Below, piece by piece: positions 22,994-34,770 of a stretch of DNA of 64,000 bases (positions are counted from its first letter, which is position 1; every line of letters begins with the position of its first letter). The position numbers and the translations under genes are program-made. Origin of the DNA: Ottelia alismoides (lineage: Eukaryota > Streptophyta > Magnoliopsida > Alismatales > Hydrocharitaceae); NCBI GenBank assembly GCA_037367405.1, contig JAZKJV010010526.1:1-64000 (forward strand). Direction: 5' to 3'. The notes beneath the pieces are model-generated. The model saw only the letters and a list, made by a program, of their open reading frames with translations. It was not told the origin of the DNA and did no database searches.

Positions 22994-23440
22994 ACCCACC
23001 CCGTAATACATATAGACTTACACGAAAGTACGAGATATGGGTAAAATATATACACAGTATATATACACCCCCATATAGTTAGCGAGTGTTGTGTCCACAT
23101 AGCACAAGAACCGTAAAGAAGACATAGCTTAGGTTAAGCATAAGAGAGTGAAATAAAAAAGAAAAGAACAAGATAGATCGATCCACCCCCCTATACTTAG
23201 GTTGTGAACAGTCTAAGTATAGAAGAAGAGCGAAAATGAGGTGGCCAGGATATGTGAATGAGGAGAGATCCCCCTATAATTAGGCTCTGGTCAGCCTAAG
23301 TACGGAAGAAGGGTGGAAATGAGGCGATCGTGAGAAGGAGTTTGATGAGGGGAATGGTATATACAGATGGCATCGGTCCCCCCTATACTTAGGCTTTGGC
23401 CTAAGTAGAGGAAGAAGATGTACAAGGAGACCGATGTAGT
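22994..23440 (-). repeat. m2 tail with PPT-like hairpins (about 4 units)
   Basis: Plus-strand CCCCCTATACTTAGG-type units start near 23068 (degraded), 23184, 23270 and 23378, each closed by a CCTAAGTA arm. The conserved block AAAGTACGAGATATGGGTAAA lies at 23026. The tail is cut at about 22993 by LTR p2 before reaching its own PPT and 3' LTR, as expected if element A inserted into m2 here. Confidence 0.7.
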
Positions 23441-23999
23441 CGGGAGGGAGGGTGGGTAGCTGATGATTAAGGTGGTTTTCGGTCGATCTTTTTGTGAGCC
23501 TGTGGTGGTATATCGTAATGATAAGAAGGAGATGAAGCATATGATTTCCAACCATTATCAGTGTTATCCTCAGAAAAATCATGTTGGATAGTAGAAGACG
23601 CGTATGAGTCAGATGAAAGATAACCATCATCGGAGTTATCCTCAGAGGAATAGTATTCAAAAGTGGAGGCACTCCAGATATTCTTGTTGTTTAGTTCCTT
23701 TAGTTGTTTTCTCAGAATTCATTCCTTCTTGGGATCAAGCGATTTGTCCTCGGATGAATACTCTGAAGCACCGGTCTCAGTCAGCTCATAAGAAATAGTT
23801 CCATTATGTTCGATGAGACCAGGAGAATCAGCTTTGGATGAATAATAGTGAGGAACGGGATTTATCCAACGGGAATAGAAGTTTGGATCCTTGCGAAGGT
23901 AGGGTTTTAAGACAGCCGAACAGACCTCACTCATGTAGATTACCTTTTCCGGACCTGATGAGGAACCATCAGACGATTCCTCTTACGGAAGGTCAAAGG

Positions 24000-24443
24000 T
24001 GACTTTCTTTTTAAATGAAGGAGCGGTCATTTTGTTTCGTGAAGGTGCTGGTACTGGGAGTGAGGTGTTGACACTTGAGTCTCCAGATGAATAACCATTG
24101 AAATTTCTCTCCTTGGTCGGTGTTTGTCCCGTGTATTTGTTCTTAGTTTTCTTAATGTTGGTGCACTCCTGAGTTGGAATGATTTGGTCAAAGTAGTCAG
24201 AATAGGTTGACTCAGGGTGAGCCATGCATATGTCTCAGGATCATATAAGAAACACTTTTCCAGAGTAGCGTGAAATGGAATAGTAGGGAGAGTCTCTGCA
24301 TGTTCGTTCTCCATTAACTTGATGTTGGAGCATTCCTGTGTAGGGTTTATTTGATCAAGGTAGTCAGAGAAGGTTTCGGCCGACTCAGGGTGCGCCCATG
24401 CATAAGTCTCAGGATCATATGAGTCATATATTCGATTTTCCAT
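24000..24443 (-). repeat. Two-copy repeat inside the m2 C-terminal region
   Basis: About 190-bp copies at 24440-24310 and 24255-24130 encode YDPETYAWAHPES...DY.DQI.PTQEC.NIK. In the second copy a one-base loss in the GGTGAGCCATG stretch (against GGTGCGCCCATG) shifts the frame. The duplication therefore pre-dates the decay and kept protein similarity, which argues that it was once translated. Confidence 0.65.
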
Positions 24444-24593
24444 GGTGAGAGCAGCTGGGAATGGAACAGGGCGGAGAGTCTCTAAACCAATAGTCTCATC
24501 AACAACCTCTATCTCAGGTGTAGCAACGGGGTAGGGATCTTCTAGTGCTTGATGATTATGACTGTCAAGGACTTTGTGAGTTGCCTCATAAAA

Positions 24594-25165
24594 TCATGGT
24601 TCCTCAAATACTTGTTGAGATCGAAGTGCTCCCAATGCTGTAAAGTTGATTTCCCGAGTCTCACACTCAATAATTGCCTTAGCCAATGCTAAGAATGGCT
24701 TTTCGAGAATGATTGGAGACTGGGTGAATTCTCCTTGATGCTCAATATCAATGATCGTGAAGTCTATTTTAAGCAGAGCACCTTGGAATGTAATGATGAC
24801 TGAAATTGTTCCTCTCGGCCGCTTTATCGATCGATCGGCCAATTGCACAATCTCTCATATCTTCCTGATAGGTTTGAGTTTGAGCTCATTAAATACAGAG
24901 GTCAGGAGGATATTGGTGAGTCGTCATCAATTAGAGCATGAGTAAATATTTTGTCTTTGATTCCACAGTCAAATCTGGGCAACCGCTTCACTATGCGGCT
25001 CTTGGTTTTTCTCCTCAACACCAAGGAGGTGGCCATTGATAAAATATGTCTTTTTGTCTTTGTTCTTATCCAACCCGACTTTTTCATCATTAATTTGTTT
25101 ATTGCAAATCCTTTAAGGTCAGGAAAGTGTTCAATGGCATGTATAAATGAAAGTTCAAAAATCAA
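24594..25165 (-). pseudogene. m2: retroviral-type aspartic protease domain (decayed)
   Basis: The domain reads in two frames. The upstream frame (25165-24902) has FELSFIHAIEHFPDLKG and then ALIDDDSPIS, the active-site region, where the expected D-[ST/D]-G is DDD-S (G replaced). The downstream frame (24893-24594) has LADRSIKRPRG, then DFTIIDIE, then PIILEKPFLALAKAII, which match the flap-side and C-terminal motifs of Athila/Tat-type proteases (usually a G-R-PFLAT segment). A frameshift near 24895 and a TGA near 24859 interrupt it. The enzyme would have processed the gag-pol precursor. This copy is inactive. Confidence 0.8.
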
Positions 25166-26451
25166 TCTTTTCTACAGTGCTTCCCTTAAAGCATGATCCA
25201 AATTCTTCAGATCTTCTTTAGTTTCAATTTTTATGAATTTTTTTAGTTTTTCGATTTTTTGTGTTTTTGGTATGGTGTGGTGATGTGATGTTTTCCTAGA
25301 TGATGAGGGATAAGAGGCAGGGTTAGAATTAGAGCCATCCTAAGGGGAGTAATATGCAGAAGTGTCGCTATCAGAGTTATCCCTAGGGTGAACATATTCT
25401 CTAGGTTTATGAATATTCTCATAATTTTCAACATGAGATCCAATCTTTTCCTCATTCATTTTTATATTCGAGCTACCAGAGAGTGAAATTAGTCAGCCGA
25501 CAAACTTTCTAAATCTATCTTGTATTAAATCAAATCTCTTATTTATCCTCGAAATATCATCTTCAAAAATCTTTTCATGATTAATCATGGGAGCAGTTGG
25601 TGTATGTTCTGGTTTTTGAGATTCAGTCATTTCATCTTCCATTTTCCTATATGAGCTGAGAGGAGAGTCTCTGGGAATATCAAATATATGATCATTATTT
25701 TTTGAAAATTTCTCCTCAAAAATTACAGAAGGAGTCTACTCAGTGGAAGGATTTTCCGGAAATCTGTAGGTCTCATACTCAGCATGTCGTGACTCAAACA
25801 TGCAATGTTGGTTCGAGTAGAGTCTACTTCGATGGTCAAGATTGTTTGTATCCCTGAATAATGGAATCATACGGGGTTCATAAGTGTCGATATTAGCAAG
25901 GTTGTCCTCTATATGTGTAGGATGATCGAAGGAGTGGTGTTCGGGTCGGTCAATAAGGATTTGGTCGTTATGGTCAATCTAACCTCATTGATCATTAGGT
26001 GTGTGCCTCTCCATCCGGTGTGATCGGGTTTCCATATTATTCCATGAGGTCAAGGAAAGATATGAATTTTTGTAGTGTTGACCTATCCCAGTAGACTTGT
26101 GAGGAAGGAATGAAGTTGGTTGGGGTCGATGTCTTGGCCAGCCATGTGTTTCGATATTTTGTTCTTCAAAAGGTTCTTGGGGTTTAGAAAGAAATCTCGT
26201 ATAAGTCGGGTCATCCCAAGATGGCAATTGATCATATGCGGTCACAAGTGGTGGAGTGGGAGAATATGATGCTGTGGTGACTTTGATCGAATGATTTGAG
26301 TAGAGTGTCTTGGAATTTATCGAGGGGGCTGGAAAGAAGAGGGTTTAGATGATTTGGGTTTGACTGAGACAAATTCATTTACATAATATAGATCAGATGG
26401 GTAATCGGACCATTGTCCTATTTTTGTCAAAGGAAGTTGATGAATCGACAT

Positions 26452-27926
26452 GGTTGATCTCGGTGCAAGTGCATAGGATATTCAAAAGAAATTTTTATCA
26501 AGGAGATTGATGACACAAATGTGCGGCTTTTGATCTTCGAAATCGGTTCATGCACACCAATGCAAACGCAAATCAAACCCCAGGTTCACCAACTCACACA
26601 ATGAAGCCGCAAGAATTCGGTAATTATCTTGTCAATTTTAGTTGGTGATAAGACAATCTTGCAAAAAAATAGCGAGTTGTTAGGTGTCGAAAATTTTCTT
26701 AAAGACTGAACCAAATCTTACGACTAGTTGCACCTACTTTCAGCCAGTATGGGTGTAAGTACGGACCGTAAAATGGCTACCCGTGTTACTTAAGGACAGA
26801 GCTTTACGTAGTGTCCTTTAAACCACCCACTCTACTAAGGAAATCCGGATCGTTTACCGGCTACCCATAGATCCTCAAAGAGAAGTAGCTAATCGTTTAC
26901 TATAGAATCTGTAGTCAATACAAAAATTTGGATTTGGGTGCTAGCCTTAAGTGTCATCTCTCGCGCACTCAGAAAAATAATCACGCACTCAGAAAAATAA
27001 ATACATCCAAGGTCGGGGTTGCTCTCCCGCAAAAATTCTCAATTTTATGGGTTAATTTAGTCGGCTATATTTAGCAGTCCCACTTTTAATTAGGTGATCA
27101 CTGAAAATTTTAGGTGAGCACAAATACATGTCTACTGTCAGTCCCAATTTCCTTTTAAAATTATGTGATAAAACAGGAGGGAGAAAATCGAGAAAGCCGA
27201 TACACGTGAAACAATGATGTATGCTCAGATAGAATATTACAGTGATTCCTGGCAATCTCCATGTGGGATGCAATACAAGAATTAAAATTTTAATCTATAT
27301 GAATGCAAGCTGATGAAAACTGCACCTAGCAGAAAGTTCTATTAGCCAGGAACAAATGAGTTAAATTTTTGACTATATTGAACGATATAATGTGTGTCTC
27401 GATTAAGTGAAGTGTGATCCTATATTTTACGAGGACAATCAAAAATTATCGAGGATCTAATAGTCATATGTGTAGGTATAACCTAAGCGCCACTCAAGTC
27501 GGGTCCCACCCTCACCGAAGAGTGAAACAGGCCACGACACACCATAAAAAATAGTTTGAGGTCTTGTTTACACACGCGAGAGTCCAAATGGACATCATTA
27601 GAAATGAGAAATTAATTATAAAAAATTAAAATTGTAGAAAAATAAATCCTAGACTCTATGCTCTCTTACGACATGACTCGATCTTAATTTTAATGTAGTT
27701 TTTCGGAAGTCGGTGAAGATGCGTCGATTCTCGAAAAATGCTCCACGTACATCGAGTACCACGCAAGAAAAATAAGAGAGAAAATATATGAGAGTGACAT
27801 AAAAAAATAAACAAGAAAATAAATGCTGAAAATAAAAAATGGAAAATGTACAGTGAAAATTCGGGGGTCAGACTACCCAAATGAAGAAAACCAAATAAAA
27901 ATTTTTAGACAAAATCTAAGCCGTTT
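26452..27926 (-). other. m2 leader (5' untranslated region)
   Basis: This stretch lies between the PBS and the first ATG of the m2 polyprotein. It shares several blocks with the m1 leader: GGGGTTGCTCTCC (27017 against 5905), a TTAGCAGTC word, and TCTCCATGTGGGATGCA (27258 against 6150). The only frames, such as 27052-27273 minus, lack any recognised domain. Confidence 0.6.
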
Positions 27927-27947
27927 GCCTCCCCATCAATGGTGCCA
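27927..27947 (-). other. Degenerate primer-binding site of m2
   Basis: Minus-strand TGGCACCATTGATGGGGAGG sits five bases from the LTR end, matching the m1 arrangement. Compared with the tRNA-Asp complement TGGCGCCGTTGCCGGGGA it has several transitions, most of the kind expected from decay of methylated cytosines. Confidence 0.7.
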
Positions 27948-27952
27948 TTTAA

Positions 27953-30900
27953 CGAGTCAAGAAGTTGAACTGCTTAATTTGCATGAATTATCGTGGTTTA
28001 AAAATGTGTCATTTCATTGTAGGCGGGCAATCGGAATCGGTCAAGAAATAACTACAAGAAATTTAATCAATTTTAATCAATGTGATTTTATGTTTATTTT
28101 ACTTGGGCAAGTCCCAAGGTCAAACTCAAGGAGGCAAAGGAACAACCTAGAAATTTGTCTATCAAAGTTCGTTCATGATATTCGAGGTGGTATTTTTTGT
28201 ATTTTTAATGCAAATTTGGGGTGCACAATGCAACTTTGGCTGATTTTAAGGACTAGAAAATGAATATCAATCAAACAATGTCCGAAAAATATGAAACTGG
28301 TCCAAGATGACAATTATGATGAAATTAATGCACTGTAAGTTTTTTGGATTTTTCGGATTCAAAATAAATATTTTATATTTTTTTGAATGTAAAAGATGTA
28401 AATTTAAATATTTAATTATAATAAATATTAAACCTAATTTTTTTCAAGAGATAAAATTATCCAAGATCTATCACAAGGAGATGAATATTAGAAAAATCCT
28501 AAACCTCGAAAATATGAGATTTAATACCTATTAAAAATTAAAGATAGAAATATGCAAAATGATTTTTAGAGGGCAAACGATGCAGGTTAATGCAATTCTT
28601 TTGGGCACGATGTGAAATACAACTAATCCTTCAATCTGTGAATTTTTGGTAATTTTTAGAGCAATGGTTAATTAGTTATGAATTTTCAAGCACAATATGG
28701 GCAAAATATGTAATTTTCCTCAAAATAATTAATTATTAATTAACCATTAATCACAAAAATTCCAATCATATACCATAATGTAGAGAATTAGTTGAAGAAC
28801 ATCATGCTATTTTTGAATAATAAATATGTAACGTAGAGGTTTAAAATAAAAAGGGAATGCAGGGGTATTACTGCAATTAAAATAATTAAAAAATGCAATG
28901 CATGGATAAAAATGTGAATACCTATACCCTTGGGGGTACACCTACAAAAATCCCAGAGAGGCACGTGCATAGCACGTGCCTCTAGATGGCGGGGGTGATT
29001 CTCTCAATAAGCTGAACTCCAGGGCAGATTCTGTAAATTTCCCAGTAGGTCACGTACAAGGCACGTGACCTCTGGGTTGGGTTCTTATATGATTTGAGGG
29101 ATCTCTAATGGTGCTGGCGCAAGATGTCCCCTCCCAACACATGCTCCTCACGTGCGGTAAGGGTCTCAGGTAGACCCGGTCATCGAAGGCGGTGGATGCG
29201 AGCAAGTGGAGGGCCTTCGACCACCGTTGGCGGAGCAGCGGAGATATACGAGGGTCGTGGCTGGAGTCGTAGGCGAGCGACATCGTAGGTGGGTGAAGAA
29301 CGGATCTCTACCGTTGATGGCGAGGCTGAGTAGAGAAATCGGAGGAGTGTCGAGAGGAGCTCCTGGAGGTGGCTCTGTTGGAGTCGATGAGGATGGCGCG
29401 GAAGTGGAGGCGTTGGGCGGTTAGCATCATTGTTGTACGGCTCGTAGGCAATGAAGAGGCCGGTGGTTCTTTGAAGATGACGAAGTTGATCCGGCGGGTA
29501 GGGATTGAGTTGTGTTCGGTGAAGCGGAGATCGAGGGGGTGGATGGTGGATGTATGTTGACATGCGATGAGAGCTACTAAGAGTGCCTAATGAAGATGAT
29601 GAGGAGGAAGGACAAGAAGTACCTGAAGGTACATCTCGACGGCAAGGAAGCCAGAGCGGAGCAGCTGCCCGATGAATGAGCTTCTGCAACGAGGCCAACG
29701 AAGCCTTGGATCTCGCCGTTGGAGGAAGTGTACATCGGGTTGTCACCGCCGAAGGAACTTCTTCTACTGTTGGTGATCGACGGACGGAAGATCAAGGAGC
29801 AGCGCTCGGGGTTAAATAGGAATGGAGGGGGAGGTCGGAGATGGTAGGTGATCAAGGTGATGGGTCAACGAGATTCGGGAAGGGATTTGACGATAGGTGA
29901 TGAGATTCAAGAGTTCGGAGATAGGCGCGGATATGCAATGGGGATTGACGTGAGATCTGCAGGGGAGGAGATCGTAGAGGAGGGCCAGGATTCACGGGCA
30001 ACGGTAGATATTTTGGGAAATGGGTTGGGAGGAAGACGAAGCAGCGACCATCTGATCGGTTGAGATCAGACGGCCAGGATTCTGCCACGTGGCAGCAAGA
30101 GAAGGGGAACGAGGAGCACGTGTAGGGCATGTACGCCACTTTTTAAATTAATTTTTTTTATAAAAACGAAATATATAAAGCCCAAAAATGGGTGACACGT
30201 GGCGGCTCCAGGAGCTACCATGTGTCAGCCCCACAAAAATTGAAAAGTAAATACAAAGAAAAATCTGGAATTAATAGCAAACGGCCTCGTATCGAAAAAG
30301 TTTCTTCACAAAAATTGCTCGTCTCGATGAGATCTACAACTGAAGGGACCAAAACCAAAATCGATCATTTGTGTATATTGGTATTTTTGGGGTATCTCAT
30401 GTACATAGAATACCTTGATTTTTGGGTTTTATAAATTTTTTGTCATTTTTTAACCAGGTAAAAATCCAAAAAAAATGACAAAATCAAAGATAAATATTTA
30501 GATATTAATCTGATTATTTTGTATTTTTATTAATTAATAAAAAAGAAGAAATAAAATAAAAGGTGAAAAAGATAATTTTTGTACAAACAGTTACTTAAGA
30601 CTCAGACTTAGTTTCTTTGATTTCAATATTAGTTTGGATTTGGATTTATGTGTATTTTAATAAAACTTTCATCAAAGAAGACAAATGAAAAAGAAATAAA
30701 ATGAAATGAGTCAATTATGTACATAAATAATAGGTCAAAACACGCTAAAATACAGAATGTACAAAAGAGGCCCAAAACCCAACTTTCACATATGAACTCC
30801 AATTCATTTGAGCTTGGTCTTGTTTTGAATGTAATTGAATGTAGTTCAAAAGTGAGTAGAATCTAATCGGACACTGGATGAGGAAGATATCAAGGTTTTA

Positions 30901-31248
30901 GTCCGGAAATCTAGAACTAGGGTTTGGGTTTTTGATCCACTTATTTAGGTTAGTGAGTTTTTTGTATTTTTCACTTATTCTTGTTAGTAATATGTACATA
31001 GTGGAGTGATTTCAGGTCAATTGGAGTTAGCATGAATTAATAAATATCAGGGAAGTTAGGCTATTTTACAGGTCAATTAGACTGGGATTTTTGGCTTCTT
31101 ATTTTATGCAAAAATAAGTGACAAAATGCCATTCTTATCAAAACATGCATGAGTGCTAATTATGCACTATAAATGAAGAAATGCCAATGAATTTTAGTGA
31201 TTTGATCTTAATTAATCAGTTTTAGAGTGATGAATCTAAGATTCATTA
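27953..31248 (-). repeat. 5' LTR of element m2 (about 3.3 kb)
   Basis: On the minus strand it starts TAATGAATCTTAGATTCATC at 31248, a one-base change from TGATGAAT, and ends at 27953 beside the PBS; the expected terminal CA is CG. The GC-rich leader zone lies at 29090-30130 with a candidate donor at 29622. ACGT stem-loops lie at 28964-28990 and near 29050. A block (about 30767-30825) with AACCCAACTTTCACATATG is also found in the other LTRs. The right edge abuts integrase sequence of element B. The overlapping frames of 29050-30139 on both strands are not called as genes. Confidence 0.8.
28964..28990. repeat. Perfect 12-bp ACGT stem-loop in m2 LTR
   Basis: AGAGGCACGTGC, 3 bases, GCACGTGCCTCT. 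About 65 bases on, a second one-mismatch stem, GGTCACGTAC / GCACGTGACC, lies at 29047-29069. Arm sequences differ from the m1 stem but both keep CACGTG. Confidence 0.7.
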
Positions 31249-32054
31249 AGTACACAAGTGTCCTAGAACACTACCATAAGCATGAATATGGTGGACACCA
31301 TTCTGGAAGCAGAACAAAAGAGAAGATGCTACAGTATGGCCTCTGGTGGCCCACACTCTTCAAAGATGTGAATGAATATGTGAAAGCATGTACCAACTGT
31401 CAGAAAATGGGAAAAACCCTTGATGTTAAAGACAACATGCCCCTCAAATATATCCAGATATGTGATGTGTTCGATGCATAAGACATTTATTTCATGGTTT
31501 TGTTTCCTAACAGTCAGATCTATGAATACGTCCTGCTTGACGTAGATTATGTGATTCAATGTATTGAAGCTATCCCTGCTCGAGCCGCATATAACAGAAC
31601 AATGTGCATACTTCTGAAAGATAACATCATATCGTAATTCTGGATATCGAAGATATTGATTTTAGACGGGGGTAGACACTTAATCAGTAAAGAATTAAGG
31701 AAATTAATGAAGGAGTACAACATCGATCATCAAGTCGCATCTCCATATCATCCTCAGTCAAATAGCCGGCCAGAATTATCCAACCATGAAATCGAGAAGA
31801 TCCTGCAGAAACTTGTGAGATCGGACCATAAGAAGTGGTCACAACTCTTGGAATCTGTTCTCTATGCATATAAAACTTCCTACAGGTCTCTCATGGGTGT
31901 GTCGCCATATCACCTTATATATAGAAAGACATGCCACATATCCGTGGAATTAATTCACAAGTTACTTTGGGCAGTGAAAATCTACCACCTAGACTCACAT
32001 AAAGGTAGTCAACAAAGAAAACTAGATCTGAACAAGTTCTTGGAATTTCGATAC
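31249..32054 (+). pseudogene. Element B: integrase, N-terminal and core part
   Basis: From about 31252 the frame reads TSVLEHYHKHEYGGHHSGS, matching element A's integrase zinc finger (HKHEYGGH and CTNC are kept). The core is decayed. TAA at 31479 replaces the Trp of the first catalytic strand, and the following catalytic Asp is Tyr (DIYFMVLF). A second TAA lies at 31635. The second Asp (LILDGGRH) and the Glu (RPELSN) remain. The frame stops at 32054 inside codons EFRY, where the gag-only element is inserted, and resumes at 47467. The left cut at 31249 is the m2 insertion. Confidence 0.88.
32050..32054 (+). other. Target-site duplication GATAC, left copy
   Basis: GATAC precedes the LTR (TGTGACGCC). 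The right-hand copies are AATAC at 47462-47466 (one change) and GATAC at 54671-54675 in the duplicated block. Removing one TSD and the insert restores the integrase frame ...EFRYYASDNSLMYK... Confidence 0.9.
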
Positions 32055-34770
32055 TGTGACGCCCCACCCCGCGGGAGGAGCGTCGAACCTAACTCCCTAG
32101 GATCCAGATACTCAGCAATAGCTACATTCATACATCATGATTAACATTCGAAATGTAAAGCAAAAAATGTAGATAATAAAATGCTCTAATGACATTTATC
32201 TATTCACGGTTCCCAATACATTATAAGATTGCAATAGAGTCCACAATATATTATTACATGACTAACAACTTAAATTACAGGAACTACAAAAGTATAACAA
32301 CAATTATTACAACTCTACAAGTGAAATTGTACCCTGAGTCTGGTATAAACTACGGAAGCTCAAGTCACTACTGCTGCTTAGCAACCTGTAAACATGGATG
32401 GGTTTCCAAAGAAGAAGTATGTATGAGCAAAAAGCTCAGCACAACTAAAACATGCTAACACTACACTATGAAGAAAGTGTAAAAGATTAAATAGAGGGAT
32501 TCTCATGTTCCATTATTATTCTTGTCATTACTATTCACTATCCCAAACATCTATAAAACAATTATTATAAAATACATGAAAACTACTACTTGTACTGTAC
32601 AAGTGCCAGTATTATCATCCATAGATAAGGTCATCAATTTTACATTTACTTACATGAATCGTTGGTGGTTAATTAAATATGCATACGTACATAGGTATTC
32701 TATTAGTTCAAGACACATTTCCATCATTTAGTTGCTGAGTTCAAATAATAATAAAATCATTTCAATAGTCACATCATGTGCACTAGAGCACTCAACTCGA
32801 GCAACCAACCCCAAATACACTTTCAACCCGTTTCTCCCAGCTTACCTGTCATGAGGGGAATACCCGAAACGAGTACACAGCGGCCAAACGGGATCGCACC
32901 TGGTACATCCTTGTAAAAAAGTATGAGTTTTTGATGAGTGTCGTACTAGGGACGTGGACTCACCGATTGTACCCCTAGCACTACGCTCAACCAACAGAGT
33001 CGTGGAACACACAGACAGACCCGCGGAATCGGAACTAACACTCCATCTAGGACTCACCTGGAGCATGAGAGTTGCACTCAACTCTCAGGTATACTGCCTT
33101 CTGTAGGTGTAACGAGTGCAACAAATAGTGATAAAGTAATAAATCAATCTTAATTTAACTTGTTAATTAAGTATTTACTCAAAAACAATGTCACATTGAT
33201 CTTGGGATTTCCTTCCTTGGGTTATCGTCATCACGGTGTCTAACTACAAATATTCACAATCGATCATTGATTATTTCTCACAAATAAGCACACGCTAACC
33301 ATACCACATATCTATTCCATCGAGCAACTCTGAATCTATCAGGAATGCTAGGTGCAACGTGCCACCCAACTCGTCCGTAGGGTTACGACCTTCAGGGTAT
33401 ATACATAGGACCTAATAGTACGTGTCCCAATCCGTGTGGCGCCTAACTCCATGTACACAAACAACGTAAAATACTCGTTCATTTGAGTTCTTATTGAATA
33501 TTGGAAGTTAGAGAGAGATATTGCAAATGGTACATCATACGACTATCATGCATGACTATGTTATGAAGAGTTTAAGCGTACTTTATCATTTAGCTTATAT
33601 GTCTAGAAGTAGAAGATCCAGCACTAGCGATTATTACAATGTATTATTCATGATGTGAATCAATGTATTATAATAGTTATAAGTAATTTGTATGGCTTCA
33701 AAAGGGAACTATCTATATCTAGATGTTAATTATTACAATTATGGATGAAACATCCATGGATGTATATTTAAGTCACATAATCTGAATCTTGACCGACTAA
33801 GGTAATTGGCATATCATAAGTGTAGCATATGATATACTTGTATATCTATTGCATGTGGAAGATCAAGTTATTTACATGCATGTTACACTAAGAAAGTAGT
33901 TTATCAGTAGATTTGGTATTGATTTGTAAGAAAGGCTAATATATTAACTCACGTTCACGAAACAACTCAAAATCTTTATTATTTCAAATATATAGTCTAT
34001 GATTTTCCAGCAACGATACTGCCATATGAAAAGACCTTGTATACGACGTAGTCTCCTTAATATCTAAAAGATAGAGTATTAATATTCCATACTCCTAAAT
34101 AAGATGGTTAGGTTTGAAATAACCTGACACTACAACAATAGAGATCTTTAGCGACACTTTTTTTTGTTAACATCGCAACGAATAAAACGTCACTATATAA
34201 TCTCGTGACGAATTTGTTATTCGTCATAAAAATCGTTGCTATATAAGCCGTTGTTAAATTTTTAACAACAATTACTAACCATTGAGAAATTACAAATAAC
34301 AACAAATAAAATCATCGTTAAATTTAAATTTTACAACGAATAAAAACCGTTGCCATTAGTATATACCAACACTTTTTTCCGTCGCTATATGAAGCTTATT
34401 ATTTGAATCTTCTATGCATATCAACGTTTTTTTCGTCACTATTTGTGTCAATGCCGACGAATCATTTGTCATAAAAATCAAGGATTTATCTAACGACGAT
34501 TTATTTTGTTTCTATATAAATTGATATAATCATTTTATTTGCTACTAATATTCATTGAGAAACAAATTGTTTCATTCCGATATCACTCATGAATCTCTAA
34601 AGAAAGATTACTAATTATGAATCACCTAAAGATAATAGTCAATCAACTATTAACTAATCATTGTTCCGAAAGAATGAAAAAATATATAACATTGTTTTGG
34701 AATGGTGAGTATTGAAATAACATCGACATCAAGCGTCAAATTCTAATGTGTCCTAAAACAATCCAAAAGC

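Larger units (their letters stand above)
23463..26451 (-). pseudogene. m2: decayed polyprotein with aspartic protease, no RT
   Basis: Read from an ATG at 26451 toward 23463, this about 3-kb minus-strand region keeps protein-like sequence, interrupted by several stops and frameshifts. N-terminal part (26451 to about 25200): hydrophilic, P/S/H-rich, no zinc knuckle seen, possibly gag-derived. Middle (about 25170 to 24594): retropepsin-like domain. C-terminal part (24593 to 23463): two copies of a unit containing YDPETYAW, HPES and PTQEC.NIK, then KKKVTFDLP, then an acidic Ser-rich end with SEDNSDDGY and SEDNTDNGW. No RT, RNase H or integrase motif follows, although RT would normally come after protease. 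This may be a non-autonomous element that swapped pol for another gene. The C-terminal part matches no family that I recognise. Confidence 0.65.

Noticed and set aside
29050..30139. 188-residue minus frame and neighbours
   Set aside because: GC-rich leader of the m2 LTR; no domain, and open on both strands.
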